From Scilla litardierei (Eukaryota > Streptophyta > Magnoliopsida > Asparagales > Asparagaceae): a stretch of 64,000 bases of DNA. Numbering within the stretch: position 1 is the stretch's first letter; every line of letters starts with the position of its first letter. Under the pieces are notes generated by a model. It had not been told where the DNA came from and ran no database searches. It saw only the letters and a list, made by a program, of their open reading frames with translations. The position numbers and the translations under genes are program-made. Positions 1-11,788 of this stretch are shown piece after piece. The stretch is taken from assembly GCA_030789695.1 (NCBI GenBank), contig CM061142.1, positions 152,479,266 to 152,543,265 on the forward strand, written 5' to 3'.

Positions 1-330
1 CGATCGGTTGACGGTTAGGTCAAAAATTCTTGCCGAAGAAGTGCTACAGGCGAACTGGTCGGTTGACTTGTCAACCGATCGGTTGGCCGCTCCACTCATT
101 TTCCCGAGAATTGAGGGCTGCTCACCCGGTCGCCTCAACCGATCACGCTCGAACTCAACCGATCGGTTGATATTCCCCAAAGATTTCCCGAGAATTCTCC
201 CCAGATCACCCGGTCTGTCACCCGGTCTTTCCATTCTTCAACCGATCGGTTCATTTGGGGACAGATTTCGGCTTGTATCTGATACATCCCAACCGATCGG
301 GTGAGTTATCAACCGATCGGTTGGGGCTTT
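1..330 (-). repeat. Internal ACCGATCGGT palindrome cluster of element E
   Basis: The perfect palindrome TCAACCGATCGGTTGA and variants such as CACCCGGTC recur here, for example near 58-90, 136-170, 238-252 and 289-326. The same motif fills U3 of this element's LTR (4426-4800). The position after gag-pro matches the internal cluster in G that precedes a TATA box and ORF3, so the same layout may continue left of the window. Confidence 0.75.
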
Positions 331-454
331 GTTTCCTGCAAAAACCAACAGATTGTCTAAGTCCCTGAATGGATGTTCTCGCGGCTGATTTTATTTATAA
401 AAATAGATAAAATAAAGTCAAAAATAACACTAAAAAGTGGGGCAAAAGTTTAGA

Positions 455-512
455 GCATGGGTTGCCTCCCATGAAGCGCACTTGTTTAACGTCGTTGGCT
501 CGACGCCCGCAA
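455..512 (-). promoter_or_regulatory. Conserved post-gag-pro motif (GGGAGGCAACCC)
   Basis: On the minus strand, GTCGAGCC is followed by ACGACGTTAAACAAG, GCGCTT and TGGGAGGCAACCC. The same string of words follows gag-pro of element G at 46276-46322. I recall this motif as common in plant Athila-type elements between the gag-pol frame and the env-position ORF. Its role is unknown to me. Confidence 0.6.
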
Positions 513-519
513 GAGATGT

Positions 520-3304
520 TCACGGTGGTTGATACGGGTGATGCCCGAAGTTCGGCATCTCTACTTCATCAGAGCTTAAGGCCTTTGGAGCAGTCAGCGG
601 TTGGAGAAAGATTTGCTCGACTACCCTCTCCTTGATCTTGGGATCCGGGGGCTTCTCTTTCGTATTGGCGCTTACCGCCATCTTCTTTAGGATCCGGACC
701 TCGTCTTTAGTGATGCCCATGGGTTCTTTCCCCGTTCTCCTAGCTGGAGGAGCCTTGGGGAACCCAGGAGGGGTCGTTCTTGCTGCGTTCGCTCTCCCAG
801 TAGCATCATTGTTCTTAGGGCCGTCTCGGTCTTCTGAATCCTCCAAGTCATCGGGGGGGGGGGGGGGGGGGGTTTCTTAAGAGAATCTCCCAGGAGCTCT
901 CTTCAGCATCTTTTTCTTCTTCCACCTCCAGCAAATTACACCTAGGGTCATCTGGGGGATCGCGATACTTCATGGACAACCCCAGATCAAATTCAACCTT
1001 TTCTCCGTTGACGTTTAGCGAAAGTTTTTCGTTCTTCACATCAATCAAAACGCCAGCAGTGGCCATGAAAGGCCGTCCCAGGATGATGGGGGTGTGTGCG
1101 TCTTCAAGCATGTCCATGACAACGAAGTCCACTGGCACATGCACCCCTTTTACATTGACGGGGAGGTCATCCACAATCCCCACCGGATATTTGACCGACC
1201 GGTCAGCTAGTTGTAGGGTCATACCGGTGGGCTCCAGATCACCCATTCCTATCCTTTTATACATCGACAAGGGCATCAAACTTACACTCGCTCCGAGATC
1301 GACGAGCGCGCGATGAATCTTTACTGCCCCGATCGTGCAAGGAATTGAGAAGCTCCCCGGGTCTTTAAGTTTCGGCGGATTTGCCCTCTGGATGAGAGCG
1401 CTACACTCCGCCGTCAACACTACTTTCTCCTTTCTAGACCCTCTCGTCACCAAATCCTTCAGGAATTTTGCATAGGAGGGGATTGTTTCGATTGCTTCCA
1501 GGAAGGGGACTTGCAAGCTCAGGTCCTTGACCATGGCGAAGAACTTGCCATATTTCTCATCAATTTTGGCCTGAGCTAACCGTTGTGGAAAAGGCACAAC
1601 GAGTTTGAACACTTTCGAGCTCCCTTCCTCGTTTTTCTTCTTCTCTTCTTCAGAGACTCCCTCCGGAGTCGTAGGATTTGATGACGAAGCACCGGCGTCG
1701 TTTGATTTTTCGATCGGTCGCTCAACGACCAACGGTGCTTCCGGTCTGTTAGGGGGCACTCTAGTAGGGATTTGTGTCCCGCTTCTCAGAACGATAGCGG
1801 ACACATTTACGTGCTCGTGCACGAGTGCCGACGTTTGGGTTGCTCCCCTCGGGTTCACCTCAGGTTGTGGCGGCAATTGGTTTTGTGACCTTGAAAGGTT
1901 CACCACTTGTAACCCCAGCTGGGTTACTTGGTCCGTGAGGGCCCGCTGACCCATTTCCAGCTTTTGATTGATCTTCTCCTGGTTGGTTATATATTGAGTC
2001 AAGAGAGACTCAACCGGAGAGACGGCCCTCTGTTGGCCATACTGCTGCTGCTACTGGATTGGCTGCTGATTCCTGGGGGTGTAAAATTGTTGCTGAGGCT
2101 ACTGCTGATATTGTTGCTGCTGAAACTGACTCTGTTGTGGCCTAGCCGGCTGATATGTTTGTTGCTGCGGCTGCTGAGGCGGCGAGGGCTGGAATGGTGG
2201 CCGGTAACCAAAGTTAGGGTGGTTCCGGTTGTTTGGAGAGTAGGCCGGGTTGGAATTGGTTCTTGGCGGATACGGCGCATTTCCCGTGGGGTTGTAAAAT
2301 AGTGCGCTCGCCTGATCCAACGGTGGTGAGACGTCACCACCGTCGAATTCCCCAAAGAATTCGGATTCTACCGCTGAAATCTACTGTGTACCGGCCCCAC
2401 CGGCTCCTACCATTAGTGCGGAGATCTGGGTCGAAAGCAAGTCGAACTTGCTTGAAATTTTGTCGACGTCCTCGACTCTGTGTATACCCCCAGACCTGGG
2501 TGTGGCTCTCTCGTCACACCACCGCTCATTGTTGGATGCCATATTTTCCAGAATATGTCCGGCATCTTCCTCGCTCCTTGACATGAAGGAACCCCCAGCC
2601 GCGGCGTCCATAGAAGATTTTAGGTCATCCCTCAACCCATTGTAGAACAGATTAATAATCTGCCACTTCGGAAGCTCATGGTGAGGGCATCTTCTCTGCA
2701 TCTCCTTGTACCTCGTCCAAGCTTCATGCAAGGACTCGTGGCTGGCCTGGGAGAAGGAGCAGATCTCACTCCTCAACTTCATGGTCTTCCCCGGAGGAAA
2801 GAACTTCATCAGAAAAGCGTTGGAGAGCTTCTCCCAGGTATTGAAAGTGTTGGGGTCCTTCCCTCTAAGCCATTGCTTGGCTTTGTCTCGCAACGAGAAG
2901 GGGAACAGCTTCAGACGGATCGCCTCAGTCGTGACACCATTAATCCGGAAGGTGTCACATTTCTCCAAGAAGGAGTCTAGATGCTCGATCGGGCTCTCCA
3001 TGGGTGCACCCGCAAACTGATCCTGCTGGATCCATGTCACCAAAGACGGCTTTAGCTCAAAGCTTTGGGCCGCAATAGCTGGAGAACGGATGGCGGAAGT
3101 GGACTCGATAGATGGCATCGAGTACTCCAACAAGGACTTGTGAGGCGGGGTGTTCTCCTCCATGGATTCGGGATCCTCTCTTCCTCGCTTCTCGGCGGCC
3201 AAACGCCTAAGGTTGGCGTTAATCTCTGGATCAACGGGAATCAAGTCGTCGAGACTTCTTGAACTCCTGTGCGTGAAAAACAACAAACACCCGTGAAGCG
3301 ACAA
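520..3304 (-). pseudogene. gag-pro polyprotein of element E, broken
   Basis: One minus-strand frame runs from 3304 to about 850 and continues in another frame to 520. The first part (3304-2381) has a plant Retrotrans_gag domain, with words such as LFPFSLRDKAKQWL and FYNGL. A Gln/Pro-rich linker (2320-2099) follows, then an aspartic protease (2002-848) with DLGASVSLMP near 1300 and ILGRPFMATAGV. Three in-frame TAG codons break it: one at 2381, one at 2099 and one in the Q-rich stretch near 2054. The two in the Q-rich part look like CAG to TAG changes. A G20 run at 853-872 marks a frameshift, after which 846-520 supplies the C-terminus. The protease Asp is in DLGA rather than D-S/T-G. Confidence 0.8.
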
Positions 3305-3443
3305 GTGGGAAAGAAACAGATAAAATAAGAAATAAAAATAAGAAAAATAAAAAGGAAAAAGGAGAATGCGAAAATTATCGCGAGGTAGGGATAAGAGCTA
3401 GACACTAGGGTTCAAGAGATCCTAAAATAACAAGCACGTTGCC

Positions 3444-3461
3444 TCCCCGGCAACGGCGCCA
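3444..3461 (-). other. Primer binding site of element E
   Basis: The minus strand reads TGGCGCCGTTGCCGGGGA. This is complementary to the 3' end of plant tRNA-Asp(GTC) as I know it. It is six bases from the LTR edge at 3468, the same spacing as in element G. Confidence 0.85.
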
Positions 3462-3467
3462 TAAACT

Positions 3468-5038
3468 TGACGTGCCCGTGCCACGCGGCTGGTGGCACGG
3501 GGGGGGGGGGGGTTTAGATATTTGTAACCGCAAGCGCACGGTGTTGTAGTGTGGCTTGGGGGTCGAACACAGGGAGGCTAGGATGTGCTTGTGTCAAGGA
3601 GGACCAAAATCATCCTGTGGGCGAGCTAGCCCGAATCGGTTGATGGTTGTCACGGAAAGGAATGCAAGGTATGAACAATAAGAAAATAAACCCGGGACTT
3701 TGGTTTCCACTCCAACGAGCGACTCTCGCCGATACGGCCTACGGGTAGGATAGCGATCGGAATTAGGGTCTAATGGTGAGACGTTGCCTCTGAAAGTGGT
3801 ACCGGCATCCCATGGGCCCGATATTCCGGTCGGTGCCCAGGATGATACACCGGACTTCTCGGATTCGATCAGTGGGCACTCCCGTGTCCATTAACACTGA
3901 TCGATTCCGGGAGCACTAAGCTCGCAACGATAACTCCCAACGTCTCATCCTGCCGCTCCCGCGCGCTAGGATTCAGCGTCTACGCTAAGGGCGTGAGCTA
4001 TGGCTAGGGAGTCAACCGCCAAGTTTATTCCCCCTTGGCCCAACGGTCAAAGGCGGTCTTTTTCCCGTCGATGACAATGAAACACCCCGCGTAACCGTAA
4101 GAATCCTAATCCCTATCGATTTCCTAACCCTATGGATGCATCGGGAAGAGCCCCCGAAGGGGCTTCCGCCAAAATCCCAGATTTGGGAACTACTCACAAA
4201 AATTCATTAAAAAGCGATCTAAATGAAAATGAACCGTTGGAATCATAATCAGACGATTGGAATGCGGAAGGAATAGAGCAATAAAGACAATACTAAAGTT
4301 TGAGAAAGATCCAAAAACTTACAATAGAAAAGTAATTACAGCCGTCACAATAGGAGAAAACAGTAAAAACTAGCAGCTCCCCCGTTTCTGGAACCCTAGG
4401 GGTTCTATTTATAGACTCTCGTATCACCCGATCGGTTGACAAGTCAACCGATCGGGTGATCTGTTACAGATAATAACAGAAAACGGCGAACTTTCACCCG
4501 ATCATATGAACCGGTCGGTTGAGTTCTTGGAGTGACCGGTTGGATCTTGGCGCCATCGGGTGAAGTGATCGGTTGGGTGCCCGTGTCTTCGGCTCTTCAG
4601 CATCAGCTACAGATGAACCGATCGGGTGAGAGTCACCCGATCGGTTGAAATTTGGCTCGAGAAGACAGAGAGTTGGCCCCAGTTGAACCGGCCTGTGAAC
4701 CGGTCGGGTGACTTCCACTTGAGCTCCGGCTGAGACCGGGTGGTGTACGTGTGCATCACCCGATCGGTTGGAGATGACCAACCGACCTGGTGAGGGGCTG
4801 AAAGATGTATTCTTCGTCGTTTGACCCCCTGGATCACGCGTGACTCCTCCTGTTGCTCCGGGGACACATGATATCATCGTTAAACGTCCCCTATGCGGGC
4901 AATCTCCTGCAAACATGGAGAAACAAAGAAAAGTGAAAGAAAACGAGAAAATACGAGAAAACGAATAAAAGACGGCGGAAAATACGGAGAAACACAAAAG
5001 AAAATGTGCGTGAATATATGAAATATAAACGCACGTCA
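3468..5038 (-). repeat. 5' LTR of element E
   Basis: The 1571-bp LTR is bounded by TGACGTGC and GCACGTCA. The inner edge is fixed by the PBS and the outer edge by the terminal inverted words. A minus-strand TATA box (TATAAATA) lies at 4406-4413, and a dense palindrome array is directly upstream of it (4426-4800). A G14 run lies at 3499-3512. Only one LTR copy is in the window, so the outer edge is inferred from the ends. Confidence 0.75.
4406..4800 (-). promoter_or_regulatory. U3 promoter of element E: TATA box plus palindrome array
   Basis: A TATAAATA box on the minus strand is followed upstream, within about 15 bases, by an array of CCGATCGG-type palindromes over about 370 bp. At 4426-4461 two copies face each other as an 18-bp inverted repeat with a two-base spacer. 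Variants use ACCGGTCGG or ACCCGATCGGG. The layout suggests repeated transcription-factor sites; the factor is not identified. Confidence 0.6.
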
Positions 5039-5093
5039 ATGACTGGTCGATTAAAAATAAAAAATAAAAAATTATTCTTGCTAGCATGCTACC

Positions 5094-5346
5094 TATATAA
5101 GCAGCTCTGCTGCCTTCCTTGAGATGCAGAGTCTCCAGCACTCATACATATTACTTGATAAGCAATCTACAGCTTAAGAGCTATCTAAGAATGGTAATAG
5201 CTCCATCATCCATGCCTGTATATATCGCAAGCATTCTGCATTTTGATGTTTGAATCTATTTGTCTTTCATCGATCTATGATCTATCTATTTATCCTGTAA
5301 TATCATCGGTTGCACGCGTGCATGGGCAGGCCGTTCCAGTGGAGAC
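5094..5346 (+). other. Possible host promoter and first exon (interrupted)
   Basis: TATATAAG lies at 5094-5101 with an ATG at 5191, a usual plant spacing. The frame from 5191 is short (20 codons). A GT near the second ATG (about 5216) could be a splice donor, and CATGGGCAG near 5324 could be an acceptor. The sequence resumes at 13269 after the LARD. AATAAA-like words near 13455 could be its polyadenylation signal. No protein was recognised. It may be a short-peptide or non-coding transcript, or chance. Confidence 0.3.
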
Positions 5347-6822
5347 TGAAGGGTTTGCGGACCCTTAGGGCACAAAAACTCTAGTCCCGTCCTAAGTCGG
5401 ACGGAACATAGACAGAAAAGAACAGCGGAAGAATAAAACTTATGTTAATCTAATTAACATGCAGTTAAAACATTTTTAACTTAGCCCTAAGGTCCAATGC
5501 CCTTTGCCAAGATCTATGCCAACTTGGGATGGATCTGACCATCCCAAGAAGGATCTAACCTACTGCGATTAAATTAAACTAATACTAATTTAAACACATA
5601 CCCGGAATCTCAACCCTGGGGCAGGCGAGATGTTCCGCACCGTCTTCCGAGCTGCTCCCGTCCCACGCCGAGCCGCTCCTTGAACTGCTCCCCAAACTGC
5701 TCCTCGAACTGCTCCGCATCCCGAGGCGATCAATCCCCGTGTCGCCGAGCCACCCACCGCCGAAGAAAGTTTCACGCGAGTGAAACCTCCGCCTAGATTT
5801 CGGATCCAGAATCCGAACTCCTTTGCGGCTTTGCTAGAGCCCGCAGGAGTAAGGCAGAAATTTATAGGGAGAGGAGAAATATTTATTTAAGCCTAGATCC
5901 GAGCGTGCTCCAACATTTACGAGAGCCGCTCAGATCTAGAGCTTGGGACGAGTTTTGAGGAGGAGAGCAGACCCCTATTTATATAGGCGGCTCAACCCTC
6001 CCCTCTACTCAATTTCCGATGTGGGACTAAATTTAGAGTTAATCAAATTCAATTTAGTTTGCCTTTCACAAAGGCTAAACTTCCGTGAATTTTAACTCAC
6101 TAACCGTTGAGCTTCATGATTGATACAACCTATCAATACGAAGGGCGTTCAACGGTGAACGCATAGGAAAAAACCGTTCGTTAATCCGAGTCCATTTGAC
6201 CCTTCAATTGTATGTCCAAAGTTCAGCCCGTACACACCCAAAATGCAAAACAGCAGCCGTCAATAGAGAAAAGACACCTAGGGTTCGCAACCATAGGTGT
6301 GGGGCCCACACAGGGCCCCAGACTGCAGTGTTGCGCGCGCAGCCCAAGGGGCGCGTGCCTGGCACGTGCCCGCAGGCGCGTGCCACGCACGCGCCAGGCA
6401 GGGCGCTTTGCGCCCTGCGGGCGTGATAGCCTGGCGCCCAACGGCGCCAGGAAATGGGGGGGGGCCCACATGCCCCCCCCCAAACTGTTGTTACCCCCCC
6501 CTTTTTTAACAACAGTAGCCTTACTGTTTAAGGCTTTTGGGCTTTTATCCTTGGGCTAGTAATGGGCTTCTATTTAAAACACTTTTAAATAGCCTTACTG
6601 GGCTTGTTTGAACTCCGTTTTCGACGCGGTTCGAACCTGTGCATAGAGCAGGATGAACCCGTCTTGCCGCTAACCTTTTCCTTGCGTTTATTAATTAAAT
6701 GTAGTCTTAATCAATTTAAGACACATTTAATCTCTTTTGCATCAAATGCAAATTAGTCCCTATCTAAGCTTAAATTATCATTTGCATCAAATACAAATGA
6801 TCCGAGGGCATATTCCTCTACA
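5347..6822 (-). repeat. 3' LTR of the LARD element
   Basis: This 1476-bp LTR aligns base for base with 11789-13263 at an offset of 6442. The differences are A at 5694 versus G at 12136, a G9 versus G8 run near 6456, and C versus T just after ACATG near 6473. A minus-strand TATA (TATATAAATA) lies at 5976-5985. U3 holds perfect GC-rich hairpins: GCAGGGCGC/GCGCCCTGC at 6398-6418 and CCTGGCGCC/GGCGCCAGG at 6430-6451. ORFs inside it are not credible genes. Confidence 0.93.
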
Positions 6823-6836
6823 TCTCCCACTTGCAC
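6823..6836 (-). other. Polypurine tract of the LARD element
   Basis: On the minus strand GTGCAAGTGGGAGA directly precedes the LTR start TGTAGAGG. This is the expected position and purine-rich composition for plus-strand priming. A near copy of the segment recurs about 1.1 kb inward, near 7961. Confidence 0.6.
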
Positions 6837-9585
6837 TCAGGATCATTTATCTCGAATGCAGGAGATGATCGCAAACCTCTTTTGCAATATTTTATCCCTT
6901 GCATCAAATGCAAATTATTCTCCCTAACTAACTTCTACCTATTACTAGACGAAGGTCACACTCTGTGTGAGACCCTACAGCCTGACCCTTATAACAGGTT
7001 GGGCTCGAAGCCCTATACAGCAGTGACCACGAGCAGTGGCTGCCGTCCCTGCTTCAGAAATCATCATTATGTGGTTAACTCATTGACATGAGTATTGTCG
7101 GGACCACCTTGACTGTTTCCGTGATGAATTCCGCAGTTATAGTCTCTTCGTCTAAACTATGTCGTGTAGATCAAGTCTAGGGTACGGTCAAACTGTCAAC
7201 CCCAATAACTTGACTCCGGTTAGTTTCTATCAATCTTTAGTCAAATCATGTTGGACTTGTTCCAACATACTCTGGCCAGAGTTTTTACCAAAGATCGAAC
7301 TAACCCTACGACACTAACTCCCATTGACCGGGAGAGACGAATCCTCTCTTGGTCATTACTCTCCTCATACGCTTCAAGTGTCACCCAATCAAAGACCGTT
7401 CGACGCGGCTTGCCTCGAAGCTAGGTCATTTGATCTAAGTGGCACCGTTCACGCATAGGTTCGTCAAAATGACCTCAAGTCAAAAGACCAACTAGCCTAT
7501 CATCACTCAGAGTCATCATTGACAGATTGGTCAATATAACCATATGATAACTCTTGTGGATCGTTCAGTGAACTCATTCTCTAATGAGCACCTGTGTCTT
7601 GTCAACGACTTCGCCAAGTCAAGCGATCATGAGATCATCGCCACCGCTATACGGTGAAGACTAAGACACAATGGTCTATCCGATGTTTCGATATCCTAGT
7701 CTCGAAACATCTACGACCACGAACCCTTTTTAGACTTATGCTACAGACGGTCAAACATTTCTCCATGATCGAGATACACATCTCGATACCTGTTTGACCT
7801 TGCATAAAGTCTCAGGACTTTACCTAAGTTAATTTCTAATGTTAACTACATTATAACATAACTTAGATAAATTATTACCAAACAGCTTACTGTTATTTCG
7901 AACAAGATGTTTGTGCTATGCACACATGAAAATAGATAGCCTCGAGGGTATCATCTCTCAACATCTCCCACTTTCACACAGGCCCATTTATCTCGGTATC
8001 TCATACCGTTTTTACACATAAGTTTTCCCGACTTCATGTGGTAGAGCCTTCATGAGTGGATCTGCTAAAACCGTCTACATTATAGACTTAAGGGTTTCTA
8101 TGTTTAGACCAACCATTTGAATCTCATTCAAATAATTCATTTGGTCTTTCAGAATCCATAATATTTTAATTTACTTGGATCTTATCCAATTCATCGTACC
8201 TTACGATAATCATTTAAATCAGTTACTGGTCATTTCAAATGGCTCATATTTATTTCTGATAAAGAATCAAACTCTTTTGATCACTTTGTCAAAATATATG
8301 TTCCATCCCTTTGATGCCTCACATGTAATTTACACGCTCCCACTGACCTTGAAAATTATCTGGTTAATTCATATAAGTTGGTCCGTCTAAATCATATTTA
8401 GAAAAACGAACTTGTAAGTGAATACTCCAATTTTCATGGTCAACTTAAGCGTTTACATCGAGTTTGGTCCGAGTAGTTCTGTACACATCTGCTGGTGGAA
8501 AACGGTTTCATTATAATCCGTTTTATAGGAATTAGTATGGAAAAACCGTTCTCGACCAACATGATTGCACTTCACTATTTTTCTTTTCTGCACCAATCTT
8601 TCAACTTAAAGATTTACTTGCAGTAAGTGAGGAAACATTTTCCTTGGGCACGTAAACTAAATTCCAAAATTTAATTACGCACACGGACCTATTCTGATTG
8701 CATCAAGTTTTTAAAATCGGAGTTACTTCTCCGAATTTCATCCCGGAAGTTGACTAAGTCATCATCAGTTATGATGTCTAACTCGACTCTTCGTCTCACG
8801 AGATTCGAGTAATTATACAACTTCCTAATGCTTGATTTAATGAATATCTTATTGATAATGTCCTCATAGAACATTATCAAAACCTAGGCATTACTATCTG
8901 GGACTTGACCCAGAGGAAGGACTTAACTCAGAGTCACTTGTTATGGATCGCACCGAGTCTAACTAAGTGTGATTCATACCTTTTAACACACTGATGTGTT
9001 AACAGACTTGACCTGAGAGAAAATCACATTTTCTTTTAATTACACAAGATTTTATGTAGCCTAGTATTTAGCCATTCGATCTAATCGAATCAGTTTAAAT
9101 ACTTTTGTCTTTTCGTTCTTTATTATTTCAGACACAGATGGGTTTCGGCCAATTTTATCTAAGAGGATAAGACTCACAAGTGTCCGTAGACTTCATAATA
9201 CGAGAGGTCAGACCCCTCTTTATGTGTCTTGTGAAGCTTAGTCTCTCGATACGGCCTAGTCTATTTTACCATATAAGTTTGCTACTATCTTGTGTATTTA
9301 TATATTAACATTTAATATATATATATATATAGTTATTACAAATTACTTAACACAAAACATTGCTTCCGAAGCAAGGTGACGACATTCGTCAAAAAATGTG
9401 TTAGATGTTTTTGTATAACTATTTATTCTGAAATCGTGACATCAAAATATATCACATTTTCATTTCCTCCTACTTATGCCTTTACTAATGATAAATTAAA
9501 CTAACTCTCTCAATTGACTTTCCGGAGTGCCTTCTTCCTTTTCTAAATCACATTTAGATATTAATTAACCCAACATAAATAGCTA

Positions 9586-10544
9586 TGCAAGCATCTTATG
9601 TATCCAAACGCTTGAGCTTTGCAATCTTGAGTTTAGCTCAAGAAGTTGCTTGTCTCAAGATTCGGTTGGGATACATAGTCTTGCACCGCTCATACACTCG
9701 TATTCGACTCAAACGGTTTGATCGAATTCTCGAACTTTGCGGATCGGAATTGTTTGTCCATACAACCTTGAGGGTAGCTCGACAAGTTGTAGGGAGAAAC
9801 ATACTTCGAATATCATATATGTTCAAGCTGCCTCATATAGAGAAGAGTGACATGTAGCTTAATTTATTTGTTGGACCCAGAACTTAATGAAATCATATTT
9901 CTTAAGTCTGTTCTTTAGAAGGTCATTTAATGTCAACGAGAATATGGTTTAATTGCATCAATTAGAATTTAACTTGATATTCAATCAATCAACTATTTGA
10001 CCAGTTAACTTATTCCAATATTATATTTTGATTCCTTCGGTAAACATATTCTTACCCTAGTTTTTGCATATGTTCAAAATTAAATATAGGTAGAATGGCT
10101 TTCATCTATCTATATCCTCCCACTAATTTTACGATCGTTTTAAAGCTTAATAACGAACGATTTAATCGAATTAAAATTTAGTGAAAGAGGGATCCAATCA
10201 TCCTGAACCTCACAACCTTGAGGAGACTCAACAAGTTGATTGGTTCCATAATTGGTAGACTAACTCTTAGTCAATCACATCACATGTGACTCCCTATCGT
10301 TTTTTACCCACAGTCACTTATGATCTTGAGGAGACTCAACAAATCATAATGACTGGTCTAGTCAGACCCTTGATTTCGTGTCCAGATTTGACTTAGATCG
10401 ATACTCGAGGAGACCCGACGCATCGATTTGGGTCAAGTCTAAACTACATCACATGTATGTTGGAGTTTGTTCCTTAAAGAAAAACAAGTCACAGCTTGAG
10501 GAGACTCAACAACTATAATTGTCTTCTTTGAGTTACCAAGCTCC
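9586..10544. repeat. Array of six long hairpins with a shared apex
   Basis: Imperfect inverted repeats lie at 9586-9685, 9749-9804, 10194-10255, 10311-10355, 10383-10441 and 10462-10544. On the plus strand each has an apex of the form C-TTGAG-GAGA-CTCAA-CAA, or a close variant, closed by an outer stem whose sequence differs in every copy. Examples are CAAC/GTTG, TTATGAT/ATCATAA, ATCGAT/ATCGAT and ACAAC/GTTGT. The apex is conserved while the stems change on both arms together. Confidence 0.65.
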
Positions 10545-11290
10545 AAAATCAAGTAGGGATACGAATTAATCTTTAATAAGATTTATAACGCATTGACTAG
10601 ATATAGTCCAGGGTGTCATACAATCATGATTCGCGACATTGCGGTCCAGCGGAACACAGCCAGGGAATTGACTAAGCCAGGATCACTGCCCCTTGTACTA
10701 GCAAGGGTTGACCCAGAACTCTTAGCCAAGCACATTGACTGGATCATGGTCCATTGAATGAAGCTTGTCATTTTTGTATGTGTGCCATAGACTAAACAGC
10801 TTTTATTAACAACTAATTAATCCTATCAACTAGTTGCATCCTTAAATTCAAAATTTTAGGATTTGTTTAATAACTTTTATTAAGTCCTTATCAACTATAA
10901 GGTTCACGTGCTATCCTAATCGTTATTAGGATTTTAATAAATTTTATTAACAACGCTAAAAGCGAAGTCCTTTAATGATTCAATAATAACAATTAAAATT
11001 TTCATTAAAGGAACTACCCTAATCAGGAATTAGGTCTTGAAGCATTGTTAATGTTTTATTAAAACATAGCATGTCATTAAAATTCAATTAATAAATTTTA
11101 ATGATTTCTTAATGACTAACCTAAAGGGTTGTCTTGTGTAATCAAATAAGGGACAAGATGAACTAGCCATTAAAATTACACTAATTTTATCGCATAAAAA
11201 GTGTACTACTATTTAACAATTAAATAGACTAAAGTTTATCGCATAAACAATATTAGACATTTTAAAATCAGTTTTAAAATTAACATCACT

Positions 11291-11680
11291 TTAAAAATTT
11301 TCCATGTTCAAAAATTTATCATATACAATTTTTAAACATCTAAAACATTTTAAACTTATCGCATAAATTTAAAGCCTTAAAATCAATTTTAAATTTATCA
11401 CATAAATTTAAAACACCATTTTAAAATTTTTCCATGTTCAAAAATTTATCATATACAATTTTTAAACATCTAAAACATTTTAAACTTATCGCATAAATTT
11501 AAAGCCTTAAAATCAATTTTAAATTTATCACATAAATTTAAAACACCATTTTAAATTTTTTCCATGTTTAAAATTTTATCATATAAAATAATTAAACATC
11601 TCAAATTCTTTTAAAATCATTTAAAAATATCTCATAAATTTTAAATCATTTTAAAAGATTCGAAAAAAAATTTATTTTAA
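11291..11680. repeat. 130-bp tandem repeat in the LARD, about 2.6 copies
   Basis: The word TCCATGTTCA starts at 11301 and 11431, with a diverged copy TCCATGTTTA at 11561, giving a 130-bp period. The first two units are nearly identical over their whole length. The unit is AT-rich with recurring TTATCGCATAAA and TTATCATATA words. Confidence 0.8.
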
Positions 11681-11775
11681 AATTATCTCATAACTTTAAA
11701 ACCATTTTTAAAAGTATTTAAAAAGCATTTTAAAGTTTAATATAATCGCAGTGCTAGATCGGCTACGCAAACCTT

Positions 11776-11787
11776 GCTCTGATACCA
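11776..11787 (-). other. Primer binding site of the LARD element
   Basis: The minus strand reads TGGTATCAGAGC, complementary to the 3' end of plant initiator tRNA-Met and one base from the LTR at 11789. It fixes the element's orientation as minus. Confidence 0.9.
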
Positions 11788-11788
11788 C

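Larger units (their letters stand above)
1..5038 (-). mobile_element. Athila-like Ty3/gypsy element E (5' part, runs off window)
   Basis: Minus-strand LTR retrotransposon. Reading leftwards it has an LTR (5038-3468), a PBS (3461-3444), a gag-pro frame (3304-520), a conserved GGGAGGCAACCC motif (about 512-455) and a palindrome cluster (330-1). The other end is outside the window. The LTR termini are TGACGTGC and GCACGTCA. The five bases to the right are ATGAC, which should recur as the TSD at the missing left end. The gag-pro sequence and the tRNA-Asp PBS place it with plant Athila-type elements. No RT or integrase lies between pro and the motif, as in element G. Confidence 0.85.
6837..11775 (-). 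other. Non-coding internal domain of the LARD element
   Basis: This 4.9-kb stretch has no recognisable gag or pol. It is rich in inverted repeats. Examples are a perfect 10-bp stem at 7682-7711, a two-part hairpin at 7749-7799 (GGTCAAACA/TGTTTGACC outside ATCGAGAT/ATCTCGAT), TCTGGG/CCCAGA at 8897-8914 and ATTCGAT/ATCGAAT inside AGTATTTA/TAAATACT at 9063-9103. Six related hairpins lie at 9586-10544. The PBS-proximal end is AT-rich with a 130-bp tandem repeat. Confidence 0.7.

Noticed and set aside
6196..6559. Overlapping ORFs of 76-115 codons, repeated at 12638-12972
   Set aside because: They lie in the GC-rich U3 of the LARD LTR, overlap in five frames and have no conserved domain.
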